From: Plenodomus lindquistii
Lineage: Eukaryota; Ascomycota; Dothideomycetes; Pleosporales; Leptosphaeriaceae
Direction: 5' to 3'
Assembly: GCA_025504975.1 (NCBI GenBank)
Contig: JANUWI010000004.1
Coordinates: 2,356,001-2,420,000, forward strand
Length of the DNA: 64,000 bases
The notes beneath the pieces were generated by a model. That model was not told where the DNA came from. It worked only from the letters and a program-made list of their open reading frames with translations, and made no database searches. Both the position numbers and the translations under genes were made by a program. Each line of letters starts with the position of its first letter. Position 1 is the first letter of the stretch. This document shows positions 34,982 to 44,230 of the stretch, one piece after another.

Positions 34982-35741
34982 GATGGGAAAGTTCAATCAA
35001 GGTGGTTAAGGTTGAAGTCAGGCAGGCGTAGATGCCACTTTTTGTAACTGCGGGTGAGTGAGTCTAAAGTAAAGGTGGGATTTGGACGCGCCCAGGATCG
35101 TGAGCGGAGCTGGCGGAGGTAGCTTGAAGCGATTGGGCCGCTATGTGTCGGACGCGAGGTCTATGCAGGTCAGACCAGGTCAATTGAAGAGACAGGGAGG
35201 ACTTTTCACGATGGTTTCACAAATTTCTGAAATTATCTGGAGCCCCCAACAGCTAGAGCTTCGTGACCCCCACCCGAAGATCATCACCACGACAATGACG
35301 TCGCTCAATGCAGGGAGAGCTCCGACAAGCGCGAATGGCCTCTCCACGCGCACCACGTTGGCTCATCCTCACCCGCGTCTCCTCTTTTTCCCACGCCGTT
35401 CGTGTCGCTTCTCCACCGCCCAAGAGTTCTGTCGAGGAAAATCTGACAAAAGCTGCCCCAAGCCAGATAAGGCCCTGTTGGCAGTACACGCGTTTAAAAG
35501 CAGCGTTTGTCGCCCGGCTCCGCGATTGATCGTGATTGGATTGGATTTACTCGTCAAGCCATCAGCCGACTTTTCACTGTACGGTGAGCATGCACCTGCG
35601 AAGTCTGGGCTCCCGGCTGGCCTGACATGGTCGCGACTTCCTTTTTTTCTGTGCCAACTTCGAGGGTGCTCGATGATAGTACCACCGTTCCCGAGTCATA
35701 CTGACCAAGACAACCACAACAGCCAATCGTAACGCAGCAAC
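34982..35741. promoter_or_regulatory. Divergent promoter region, SDR / 5-phosphatase
   Basis: Non-coding interval of 760 bp between two divergent starts. No clear binding-site array seen. Confidence 0.4.
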
Positions 35742-37028
35742 ATGTTCGAGCTCTACCTCGTCACCTTCAACTGTGCGCGGGAGCTCGTCGACCCGCAGTC
35801 GCTTGCACCTTCTTTCTTCGACGCCTTGCCCAAAAATGCGCCTGTGCCTGATCTCATCGCCATTTCGCTGCAGGAGATCGCCCCGATCGCATATTCCTTC
35901 CTTGGAGGCTCCTACCTCAAGCCGTACTTCGACCGTCTTACCACCACTGTGCAGCTTGCAGCCGACCTCCGGAGCCATGGAGAGCTTGTGCACATTGCGA
36001 CTCGCAGTCTGGGAATGACCGGGCTCATGATCTTCGCCACTACCAAGTTTGCACAAAGGATCAAACACATCCAGTCCGCAGGTGCTGGCGTCGGCTTTTC
36101 CAACATGGGCAACAAAGGTGCTGTTGCTATGCGCCTGCGCGTGTCTTGCCCAGGCTCACAGAAGACGCTTGCCCTGACGTTTAGCGCGGCTCACCTTGCG
36201 CCCATGGAGAGCAACATCGAAGCCAGGAACAAAGATTGGGAGAATCTAGTACGGAACCTTGTATTTGTCAACGGCGATGATTCTGCATACAGCTTCGCCG
36301 CAGAGGAGCCGGTTCGTGATGCGTCAGAGGAACTGCCTGCAGACTATAATGGTCTTTTCACAGCAGGGAATCATGTCTTCTTCTATGGTGATCTCAACTA
36401 CAGAACGCACGATTCACCACCAGAAGAAGGAGCTCACAGATTGTATCCTCGGCGAACAGCATCCGAGTCATCGGAAACGCACTTCTCCCATCTCCTCAAA
36501 GATGATCAACTTACTCGAGAAAAGACAGCACAGCGGACTTTGCACCACTTCCAAGAGCTTCCAATCAACTTCCCTCCGACATACAAGTATGCGATGCCCA
36601 AGGGAAACACTTCGAGCGTCAGCCAACGTGCACTCACGGATCAAGAAGGAGAATGGCAGTGGTCAAAGCACAGGTATCCCTCCTGGTGTGATCGGATCCT
36701 CTACCTACCCGCGCACTCTTCTTCCGAGCTGGAGCCTCAGATCTACACGGCACTTCCAGTTCAGCCGACCTCTGATCACCGTCCTGTCGCGTTGTCAATT
36801 CGTGTCGACGACAAGCCGCTTGCGGAAGATGTAAATGATGTGCGTTCACAACCTCCCTTTCCGATCAATCCGCAATGGAAAGCTCGCCGGGATGCTGCTC
36901 GGCGCTGGGAGGTCATAGTTGGTGTTTTGTCATATCTCGCCTTGACCGGAAAGGGCAATGCCATACTGATCACGCTCTTGGGCGCTGTCGCTGGCAGTCT
37001 ATGGTTGGCAAACCGTTTCGCCAGATAA
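35742..37028 (+). CDS. Inositol polyphosphate 5-phosphatase, tail-anchored
   Basis: Removes the 5-phosphate from inositol lipids or soluble inositol phosphates. A single exon of 428 residues. Mg-dependent phosphatase motifs are in order: VTFNCAREL, ISLQEIAPI (catalytic Glu), GFSNMGNKGAVAMR, FSAAHLAPMESN, FFYGDLNYR, FPPTYKY, PSWCDRILY and SDHRPVAL, all typical of the family. The C-terminal 30 residues are hydrophobic (VIVGVLSYLALTGKG, ILITLLGAVAGSLWLA) and end in NRFAR, so the enzyme is probably a tail-anchored protein of the ER or other endomembranes. It lacks the SAC1 domain of synaptojanin-type enzymes. The ATG at 35742 is directly followed by the first conserved motif, which fixes the start. 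Confidence 0.93.
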   Translation: MFELYLVTFNCARELVDPQSLAPSFFDALPKNAPVPDLIAISLQEIAPIAYSFLGGSYLKPYFDRLTTTVQLAADLRSHGELVHIATRSLGMTGLMIFATTKFAQRIKHIQSAGAGVGFSNMGNKGAVAMRLRVSCPGSQKTLALTFSAAHLAPMESNIEARNKDWENLVRNLVFVNGDDSAYSFAAEEPVRDASEELPADYNGLFTAGNHVFFYGDLNYRTHDSPPEEGAHRLYPRRTASESSETHFSHLLKDDQLTREKTAQRTLHHFQELPINFPPTYKYAMPKGNTSSVSQRALTDQEGEWQWSKHRYPSWCDRILYLPAHSSSELEPQIYTALPVQPTSDHRPVALSIRVDDKPLAEDVNDVRSQPPFPINPQWKARRDAARRWEVIVGVLSYLALTGKGNAILITLLGAVAGSLWLANRFAR

Positions 37029-37081
37029 CGGCTATGAAGTGCGTGTACTGTGTTCTGAGCAACGAACACATCCGTCCTCTT

Positions 37082-37471
37082 TCAACGCATATGTCGCCAA
37101 CGCCCAGACGACCACCGTATCGAGGCTCTGTACACCATAGCGTCAACTTCTTCGAGGAATCCTATCACTTTCTGCCAATCTGATTCGTCGCTGAATAGCA
37201 CCGCGAATCTGTGTATGGCACGGGCCGCCAATGACGATATAGACACCGCGTGCTCGTCATATGGATTGCATGCAACCGTCTCTTTCAATATTCTCAACGC
37301 TCCATAACACATGTTTAATACTGAGTTGGTTGTTGTAACACTCTCATAGTGCTCACCAGGAATATGGATAGTAAACGTAATGCGATAAATCAACAGATAC
37401 ACATCGGCGGTGGCTGCGTGTGTCATCGGTCGATCTGTACCGTACCCAATCTGCGCAATTCCACCTACCAT
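37082..37471 (-). pseudogene. Possible detached C-terminal part of a fungal regulator
   Basis: An open frame of 129 codons with helical, regulator-like composition (SVLNMCYGALRILKETV, VLFSDESDWQKVIGFLEEVD). It lies just downstream of the regulator-like gene at 37585-38588 and on the same strand. Between them, in a third frame, reads VPVYELFRGPGDWLF, which also looks coding. The three pieces in successive frames suggest one longer ancestral gene broken by frameshifts. A missed pair of introns is the alternative. Confidence 0.3.
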
Positions 37472-37584
37472 GGTACGGGCTTGACAGCAACTCGGGGTAG
37501 TATGGTCAAATCCTTGACATCAAACAGGCATGTACTAATGGATTCGACGACTTGAAGAGCCAGTCTCCGGGTCCTCGGAACAAC

Positions 37585-38588
37585 TCATAAACGGGCACTT
37601 GCGTCCGGCCTTGTGTACTTGCTGGAGTAAATCAGCTTCATGGTCCTGACGTGCCTCTTGAGCAATTTACCATGGAAGTCTTCGAATGCTCTCAACAATA
37701 TCACAGCAACTAGCGTCCCCTCATCTTCAATTCTGCCGTTCAGAGCCAGATGAGGTACGAGCTCCTGCAATAAGCGCGCATGGTAGAAAAATGAGTTCGC
37801 TGGAAAGTCTGGCTGAAATCGTTGGATGTGCTGCGCAGAGTACATGAGAATTGCATTACGCAACATGGAATTTTGCAATGAGAGAGTTGGAACGACGCGC
37901 TGGAACATCTGGTAAGAACTGGTCGAATCCCACCATCTGGACGCCTCTTCAACCCAGAACTGGAGAAGATGTTCTTCGAAAGGATCCTTGAGTGGCGGTA
38001 CCGCTAGATGCTCAAGCGTTGTGGGCAGCCACGTGAGTGGAGAAGATAAGTCTTCCTGCCACGTGAAGGGCACAACATCATCGAAGCTAGGGATTGTCTC
38101 TGGCCCTGAACTTTCGTAGCCACTAATTCTAGATGCTCCATGCCATGCATGAAGGGTTTCGGGATGTGCAGCTGTCGTCTGGTCCGCTTTGCTATTGGAG
38201 GTGGCAATTGTCGCTCGGGTTGGAGCGTCCAAATTCCTCGACCGTCGTCTTGAAGCAGGGGGAACCCATCTCGTTTCCCTGTTTATCGAGCAAGTCAAGC
38301 GCCTTCCGGACACCTTTTGATCTCCAACTAAACTCGGTATGCGGAGACTCTCGCAATCATCGCCATCTTGGTACGACTCGTCCACAAAATCCACTGCGCG
38401 TTCTGCATCAGCACTAGTCGTTCAAGACGTCAACACTACTTACCTGTTTCTGGTGTTTCAACCCAAACTTGCTCATTGCCAAAGAAATAGTCATACTTCT
38501 TAATATCCGCCCTAGTCGCTTGACTCTCCAGATTGGGATAAACACCATGTCGAAACCTAACCTTGTATTTGGATTTTTTAGCCGCCAT
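37585..38588 (-). CDS. Fungal transcription-factor-like protein lacking a zinc cluster
   Basis: Two exons, 38588..38444 and 38402..37585 (41-nt intron), encode 320 residues. The N-terminus (KYKVRFRHGVYPNLESQA, YDYFFGNEQVWVETPE) resembles the segment that follows the Zn2Cys6 cluster in some ascomycete regulators. A fungal-specific TF-like region follows (LLQFWVEEASRWWDSTSS, QRVVPTLSLQNSMLRNAIL, SAQHIQRF). No C-x2-C-x6-C motif is present in the model or in the 250 bp upstream on this strand. The frame ends at TGA 37585-37587 shortly after FHGKLLKRHVRTMKLIYSS, earlier than expected for the family. It is therefore either a truncated, non-DNA-binding relative or a decaying gene. Function unknown. 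Confidence 0.5.
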
Positions 38589-39449
38589 GGTAACCGCGAT
38601 AACTGGCGACGATTGACACACGTTGCCAAGGCTTGGAAGAAGGAACTTGCTTGATCAGAATATTTGATCGATCTAGGGAACTGTGCAAACCCGTCTTCGG
38701 AATTTTTCTGGAATCAAAATCGTCCCCGCTCGGAACATATGTACTCCACGACCCACCACCACAACGCACGCCACGCGATCCTCACTTCAACACCGACATG
38801 TCACTGCTTTTGGACAAAGGGCGCAAGAGATGACAAGAACACTATTACTCAGCGTAACAGCGGTATGCGCTTTCACCCGTCCATCGCGCAGTCAGCATGG
38901 GCACGGGATCTCCACGTGTCAGCGAAACTACGTCCGGAAACGCATAACCACTCACGTCCGCTCGATATCTTGAATTACGGCTGCTCCCGAATGGCTCCAG
39001 GAGACGACGCTACCGACTGGCCAGGCTTCTCCATTTACTAATTACAATGCGGATGACAAGCCTATACACATGCCACAAACATCGATATTCTGCCTTGGTA
39101 CAATTACCAACGATGCGATAGCGCGCACACATTCCGCGCTTACATTACATGAGTGTGTAGTAGGGCTGAGCATTTATGCACGGTGAAGCCTCGCTACGTG
39201 CTGATCAACTTCGATAGCTGTTGAGTAAGCACGCATGTTGGATCAGTCACCTGGGACATTGTACTTTGGTAGAATACTAAGCTCATGCTGGATACTGATT
39301 GGGCGGTGGGAAGTTACACGGCATAGCGCTTTTGATGTTGGTGGGCTGCACTGTTGACGATCTTGTTGCCTACTTTCTCTGGCCACGAACGCGCGTAATT
39401 CTTCGTCATACACTTTGATGGCCCAGTTCTCTAGGCTTTCGCCATCAGA
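38589..39449. other. Intergenic, 860 bp
   Basis: No gene supported; short open frames near 38664-39041 overlap each other in different frames. Confidence 0.45.
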
Positions 39450-40205
39450 TCAACCCCAACACTTTGTAATACTCTGCTCTGCTGGCGCAAACGTCAACTC
39501 CCCCTTCTCATTTCTCCACTTCCTCGTATCAAACTCACTCACCAAGGTACCCACGAACGGCTCCTCCACTCCATCGCTCCCATTATTCCCCGACCCTCGT
39601 AATCATGTCGCGCCGAAGTCGCATTCCGCATTCCGCATGAGCACTTGCCCAGGGGCTGTCGCTTTCCATGTCTCTGGATCCCTCGGATCCAAGTCTGCGA
39701 GGATACCGTACAAGAGACCAAAGTGCGGTAAAGAAGCGACTAAAGCACCCATTTGGTCATGGTCGAGTGGGTCAAACTGATCATAGCTCAACGCTATACT
39801 CACGAGTGGAAAATACATCTGCTGAAGCAATTGTTGACCCTAGGCTGCATACTTCTGTGAGCCTTCGGTGCTGGGCTCGTTGCGATCCCAGTGTAGTTTT
39901 CCATCACACGCTCGTGCCTCAGCAGTCTTGTACACGTATTCTGTGTCGAAGACTCCGAAGGAGAGACCGCTGTTGATCTGGTGCGCGACGAGGTACTCAG
40001 ATGCCTCGAATGCGTCATGCAGGCGGGTACTCAAGTTTGTGGGATAGAGAGCTGCCTAGACCACGTTGTGGAACATGTGGCCGTGGGCGAGGATTGCGCA
40101 AACCCATGGGTTGTGCTCGGGACAGAGCTGACGAATCTCATATCGTGGTTTGAGAGATGATGGATTGTTGGGATCTGGGGTCAGAGTATTTGTCGGGAGG
40201 GACAT
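39450..40205 (-). pseudogene. Broken gene, probably GNAT-type acetyltransferase family
   Basis: A coherent protein-like sequence on the minus strand starts at ATG 40205 (MSLPTNTLTPDPNNPSSL) and ends at TGA 39450-39452, interrupted at least four times. In-frame TAG codons occur at 40056-40058 and 39840-39842. A 7-bp direct duplication (39621-39627 and 39628-39634) shifts the frame after VLMRNA; the other frame then reads ATSARHDYEGRGIMGAME. Finally the frame changes again and about 40-60 residues expected in the acetyltransferase core seem missing before VEEPFVGTLVSEFDTRKW at the C-terminus. The pieces (HQINSGLSFGVFD, PLVSIALSYDQFDPLD, LMRNA) read to me like a fungal family annotated as GNAT-like or hypothetical; that assignment is from memory. 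Substitution density elsewhere looks low, so loss is probably fairly recent. Confidence 0.8.
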
Positions 40206-40660
40206 GGTCGCGCGGGGATTTGGGGCTTGGTCAATCGTGGATGCGCAGTGTATTGGAAAAAGAACGTCGCGTGCTGACCTCAATAGTGAATGTTGGGATG
40301 TATTCCTAAAGGGCCACATGATGAAGTAGTGGCATGTCTTTGACACACACAAAGATGCGCTAGGAAATTTATACGCTTGCAAGGTCGTATAGTCACACCT
40401 TGTACTCTACTTCGGTAAGCATGGTATGCATGTGAAGTCAGCATGCTGCAGAGCTGTTTGTTGTCGAGTAACAGCTCTGATATCTGGCTAATGAGATGCA
40501 TGAAACCACATATACATCCCCTCCGATCAGCACTAGCGCTTACCAAGGACAATGACTACACTGGAACGGTGATTAAAATCCACTCATATGCACAATACCT
40601 TCCTCAACCGGCCAATCATCCTAGGCCTAGCCGCAAATACCATACGACTCTCGCAGCATA
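40206..40660. other. Intergenic, 455 bp
   Basis: Upstream flank of the pseudogene and 3' flank of the P450 gene. No gene seen. Confidence 0.45.
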
Positions 40661-42280
40661 CTACTCTTTAAAGGGTGTGAATCTCTCCAGTACCGCGTCA
40701 GCATCCTTCAATTCCTTGTACAACACATTCTTGTGCGCTTCATCTCGAACCCTGATCTCACAGTGGAACGGCTGTGGTCGACTCATGAACCCCTCAGTGT
40801 ACGCAAAAGTGTCATACTCTACACCCTGAGCTGGCAAGATATCAAACGCCCACAAGACCTTGGATAGGGCAACGAACAAAGAGTTCTCTGCGAGGTTCAT
40901 CCCTGGGCAGATTCGTCTACCCCAGCCAAATGACGAGTGGCCAGAGTTCGCCGGGTGCGCTTTCCCAGTAAGCGGGGTTGGAGCCTTCGCACGTTCAGCG
41001 AGGGCTGCATCAAGAAATCGGGTTGGATCAAAGTGGTGGGGATTAGGGTAATACTCTTCATTCAGATTAATGGCCCAGGAATTTCCAATGACGGAGGTCC
41101 CAGCTAGAATATGATAGCCGTCGTAGTAATCGTCCTCGGTCGTTGCGTGCGGTGTGGCTCCCAAGACGGCTACCGGACGCCAGCGTAATACCTCCTTGAC
41201 GAAAGCCCGAATATACGGTAAATTGGGTTCATCATCGAAACTAGGTGTTCGATCTGGTCCAATGACGGCATCAAGTTCTTTGTGAGCAGCGTGGAGGACT
41301 TCTGGATGAGTGACGAGGGCCAGGAAGGCTGTACTTAATGTGGATGCTGTTGTATCGGAGCCAGCGCCGAATATAGAAGCGGGGATGGATGAGAAGTTGC
41401 GGTCAGAAAGGGGAATATGTTCTTTCTCGCGCAGTTCCAGGAGGAGTTTGCAAAGCGAATCCGGAACATCGCCACCTTGGCTCTTTGCCTCACGCATGTC
41501 GGAGCGAACGAGCTCAAGCAGGCTCATATTTGCTGCGGCTTCTTCTAGTCCATGCGCTTTGATGTCTGCCTTCCACGGTGCGAGCACATCAGGTACGTGT
41601 TTCAGCAGCGGAAACGTCTCCACCATGTACTTTCCAGGCACATTGAGCGACACCGCATATTGCATGAACTTAAAGCGTTGACGAATGACCTCCGCGTTCA
41701 AAGAGTCGATACGATGTCCGTATGCTACACAAAAGACGATGCTCGCGGTGAATCGCTGGATCAACTTTTCCCAATGTACTGGATCATCGAGGAGCTGACA
41801 GCAAAGCCTTGTCGCCTCAGCACTCTGCACAGGCTTGTACAACTTCAGGGACTTGGGTGTGAGAGCGTAGTGGAGGAGCTTTCTTCTCAAGTTCCAATCT
41901 TTACCATATGGCTGTATCAGTATGCTCGCTCCATCCCACAGTATCTCGCCCATGGCGACCATGCGTGGCCTCGACGAGTATTTGTTGCTTCTCTTTTCCA
42001 GCAACTCGACCGCAATATTCGGATCCGAGATGACGACAGTAGGCTTCCGACCGATCCATACTGTGAAGATGGGCCCGTAGGTCTTCGACCACTTCTGGAA
42101 TTGTATCCATGGTTTCGACTTTGGCAGATCGAAACGGTTGCCTACGAAGGGGAGTGGTGTGGGACCTGGGGGCATTCGATGCCATATCCAGACATCGTGG
42201 AGGAGAGTTGCGAGTGGAACGACAAGTAGTACGCACAGCAACGCTGACACTGGTAGATACAAGAGAAAATCTAACGCCAT
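40661..42280 (-). CDS. Cytochrome P450 monooxygenase, ER-anchored
   Basis: Heme-thiolate monooxygenase of the fungal class II type. A single exon of 539 residues. An N-terminal membrane anchor (LLYLPVSALLCVLLVVPLAT) is followed by the proline-rich hinge MPPGPTPLPFVGN. The oxygen-binding I-helix motif is FGAGSDTTAS. The K-helix ExxR is in KEVLRWRP, and the heme-binding loop FGWGRRICPG puts the proximal Cys near residue 458. The general pattern resembles O-methylsterigmatocystin oxidoreductase-like P450s, but no polyketide or peptide synthase gene is within this window, so a natural-product role is unproven. The ATG at 42280 starts directly at the anchor. No intron is needed. Confidence 0.95.
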   Translation of the reverse strand: MALDFLLYLPVSALLCVLLVVPLATLLHDVWIWHRMPPGPTPLPFVGNRFDLPKSKPWIQFQKWSKTYGPIFTVWIGRKPTVVISDPNIAVELLEKRSNKYSSRPRMVAMGEILWDGASILIQPYGKDWNLRRKLLHYALTPKSLKLYKPVQSAEATRLCCQLLDDPVHWEKLIQRFTASIVFCVAYGHRIDSLNAEVIRQRFKFMQYAVSLNVPGKYMVETFPLLKHVPDVLAPWKADIKAHGLEEAAANMSLLELVRSDMREAKSQGGDVPDSLCKLLLELREKEHIPLSDRNFSSIPASIFGAGSDTTASTLSTAFLALVTHPEVLHAAHKELDAVIGPDRTPSFDDEPNLPYIRAFVKEVLRWRPVAVLGATPHATTEDDYYDGYHILAGTSVIGNSWAINLNEEYYPNPHHFDPTRFLDAALAERAKAPTPLTGKAHPANSGHSSFGWGRRICPGMNLAENSLFVALSKVLWAFDILPAQGVEYDTFAYTEGFMSRPQPFHCEIRVRDEAHKNVLYKELKDADAVLERFTPFKE

Positions 42281-43719
42281 GTTACTCTAGGAACTGGGTT
42301 ATCGCAATGAGGCGGAACTGCGGGCGCTACGTGTACAAGAACGATAGGAAACGGGGCTTATGAATCTCGACATGGTAGATCTCGCCGCTTTCAACGGATT
42401 GTTCGGCAGTTGTCGCTGTTCTTCCGTGTCTAGGAAGAGGTGGGGTGTTGACGTTGCTCCACTATGGTATATGGGAACGATTATCATCCTATTTCACCGA
42501 CGGGATCAGCGATCAGCACTCACTACTCAAATTACTTTTACCTCGTGCTCTTTCAGTCTTTACAACTTTTGATTCTATGTTACGGAAAATAACACTGGGC
42601 GTGTACATTGCCCTTAGGCAGCATCCACCCTTAGGATATACGTGCTTTCACGCAGAGGGTGAGAGAATAGTAGAGATCGCTCACTTGTGTTAGTGACAAA
42701 AGCCCTTGTTCTTACCGAAGTAGGGTGATAAATTTCCCCATGTAATTACGCGTCTTGGGTGTAGACTTGGACGGGTGATCATGAATGGTCACTAACGTGG
42801 TCCGTTGAAGAATCTGTTGTCTCTAATCCGACCTCATTTGCAGAGCTGGGTCGTTGAAAGGCGCCGTTGAAGGTTGAGCTAATTGAACGATCATGTTTGT
42901 CGGGCGATGGCGGACGTTGCGCCTGAGAACTAATACGTGCTGCAGTATGTTGAGGCGGGCTCTCGGTCAGTTGCGAAGTCCGGAAATCACTCGCAAAACA
43001 TCTTGACACTGTGGTCTGATATACACGCCAATGTAAGTATTGTTGTCTGTAACTTGCAGCAGACGTAGAAGAGCACCTTGGCTAGCTCTTTGTAGATGTT
43101 CTAAATGGTATATCCTACAGGAGGTAGTCAACTCGGCTTACATCCCTGATTCAACTACGACTAATTAGCATGTGAGCTTAGCTGAATTCTAGAGGATTAA
43201 TTCGTTCAAGGCTTAACAGGCATGTAAGCCGAGTTAGCTACCTTCTGTAGATACGGTCACGTTGCGCTCCTTCTGTTTCACCGGATTTTCCGACTAACCG
43301 AGAGCCCGCGTACCGACACTGGTAAACAAGCCCCTGTTCTCCGCCCTACAGTCAGCACATCGGTCTTTGCAATAGTTGCTGTACAAAGTACGGAGGAAAA
43401 TCAGGGTCCGTGATATTTGCGTAATACTACGGCACTTGGGGGTCTGAAATTTCTAGCTCAAAGATAGCTGGCAGCGTTACACACGCTTTACTTCCAAGCA
43501 AACATGTGCATTCTCTTGAGAAGGTTGCTGTTTAGAAACTAATACACGACTTAACTATCGCTCTTATGCTATCAGTGTTGTACCCTAAAGATCAGGAGGG
43601 GTAAGTCACGTGTCGTGCCTCTAGGAAGTGGTTAAAACTCAGTCTCGCCCACGGTGCTAGTCCTCTACGTCCCACGACCATCCCACGAACCGAAACGATG
43701 CAAAAAAGAATAATGAAAG
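42281..43719. other. Intergenic, 1.4 kb, with an inverted-repeat element
   Basis: No coding sequence supported. Contains the MITE-like element at 43115-43250 and AT-rich flanks. Confidence 0.5.
43115..43250. mobile_element. MITE-like inverted-repeat element, 136 bp
   Basis: Ends CTACAG...CTGTAG. The first 34 bp of the left arm match the reverse complement of the right arm at 30 positions, including the exact 14-mer AACTCGGCTTACAT. Too short to encode a transposase. Its inner right arm contains GAACGAATTA, also found (as CAACGAATTA) in the element at 47173-47300. Confidence 0.75.
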
Positions 43720-43804
43720 CTCCCAGACTGGGAATTGAACCCAGGTCTCCTGCGCATTGTCTTGGAATGACAAGCAGAAATACTAACCACTATACGATCT
43801 GGGA
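43720..43804 (-). tRNA. tRNA-Asp (GTC) with a 13-nt intron
   Basis: The minus strand folds as a full cloverleaf. The acceptor stem TCCCAGA pairs with TCTGGGA. The D arm is GTAT/GTAT with the same G-T, T-A, A-T, T-G pairing scheme as yeast tRNA-Asp. The anticodon stem TCTGC/GCAGG closes with one wobble, and the T arm is CTGGG-TTCAATT-CCCAG. The anticodon GTC is at 43771-43769 and is followed by A37 and a 13-nt intron (43767-43755) at the canonical 37/38 site. The discriminator base is G, as in yeast tRNA-Asp. Confidence 0.88.
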
Positions 43805-44230
43805 TGAGTCGCCCGAAGGCCGAGATCATTGATTGATGGAAAGATTTCAATTATAGCTAGTATTGACCTCGTATTGTGTATACATGCAAAGCAGAACGCA
43901 GCTTGAGCAAGAGCATGAAGGTCGTTTTAATTCTTTCCGCGAAAATTTGTGACGGGTGGGGCCGTGATAGTGGCGAGCTTATCAATACACACCACAACGA
44001 ACGATCACGGAGTTTCGTATAACGTTCCAACTCGAGCACTTTCAGACCTGTGATACATGTACTACTCGTTGTTAACATCGTTCAAGATTGTATGCTGCAG
44101 ACTTTGTTATGCATGCAAATATATAACACTCGTGGAGCATAATGCATTGCACCAAAATTACGTTACTCGTTATATACAAGTCTAAAAACTACTTCTGCCC
44201 TTACGTAGACCTCATTACATCGAAACTTCC
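43805..44230. other. Intergenic, 425 bp
   Basis: AT-rich flank between the tRNA and the carboxypeptidase stop codon. Nothing else seen. Confidence 0.45.

Noticed and set aside
40661..42280. P450 as part of a natural-product cluster
   Set aside because: No synthase, transferase or cluster transporter nearby within the window; the sugar transporter is 36 kb away. Kept as a lone P450.
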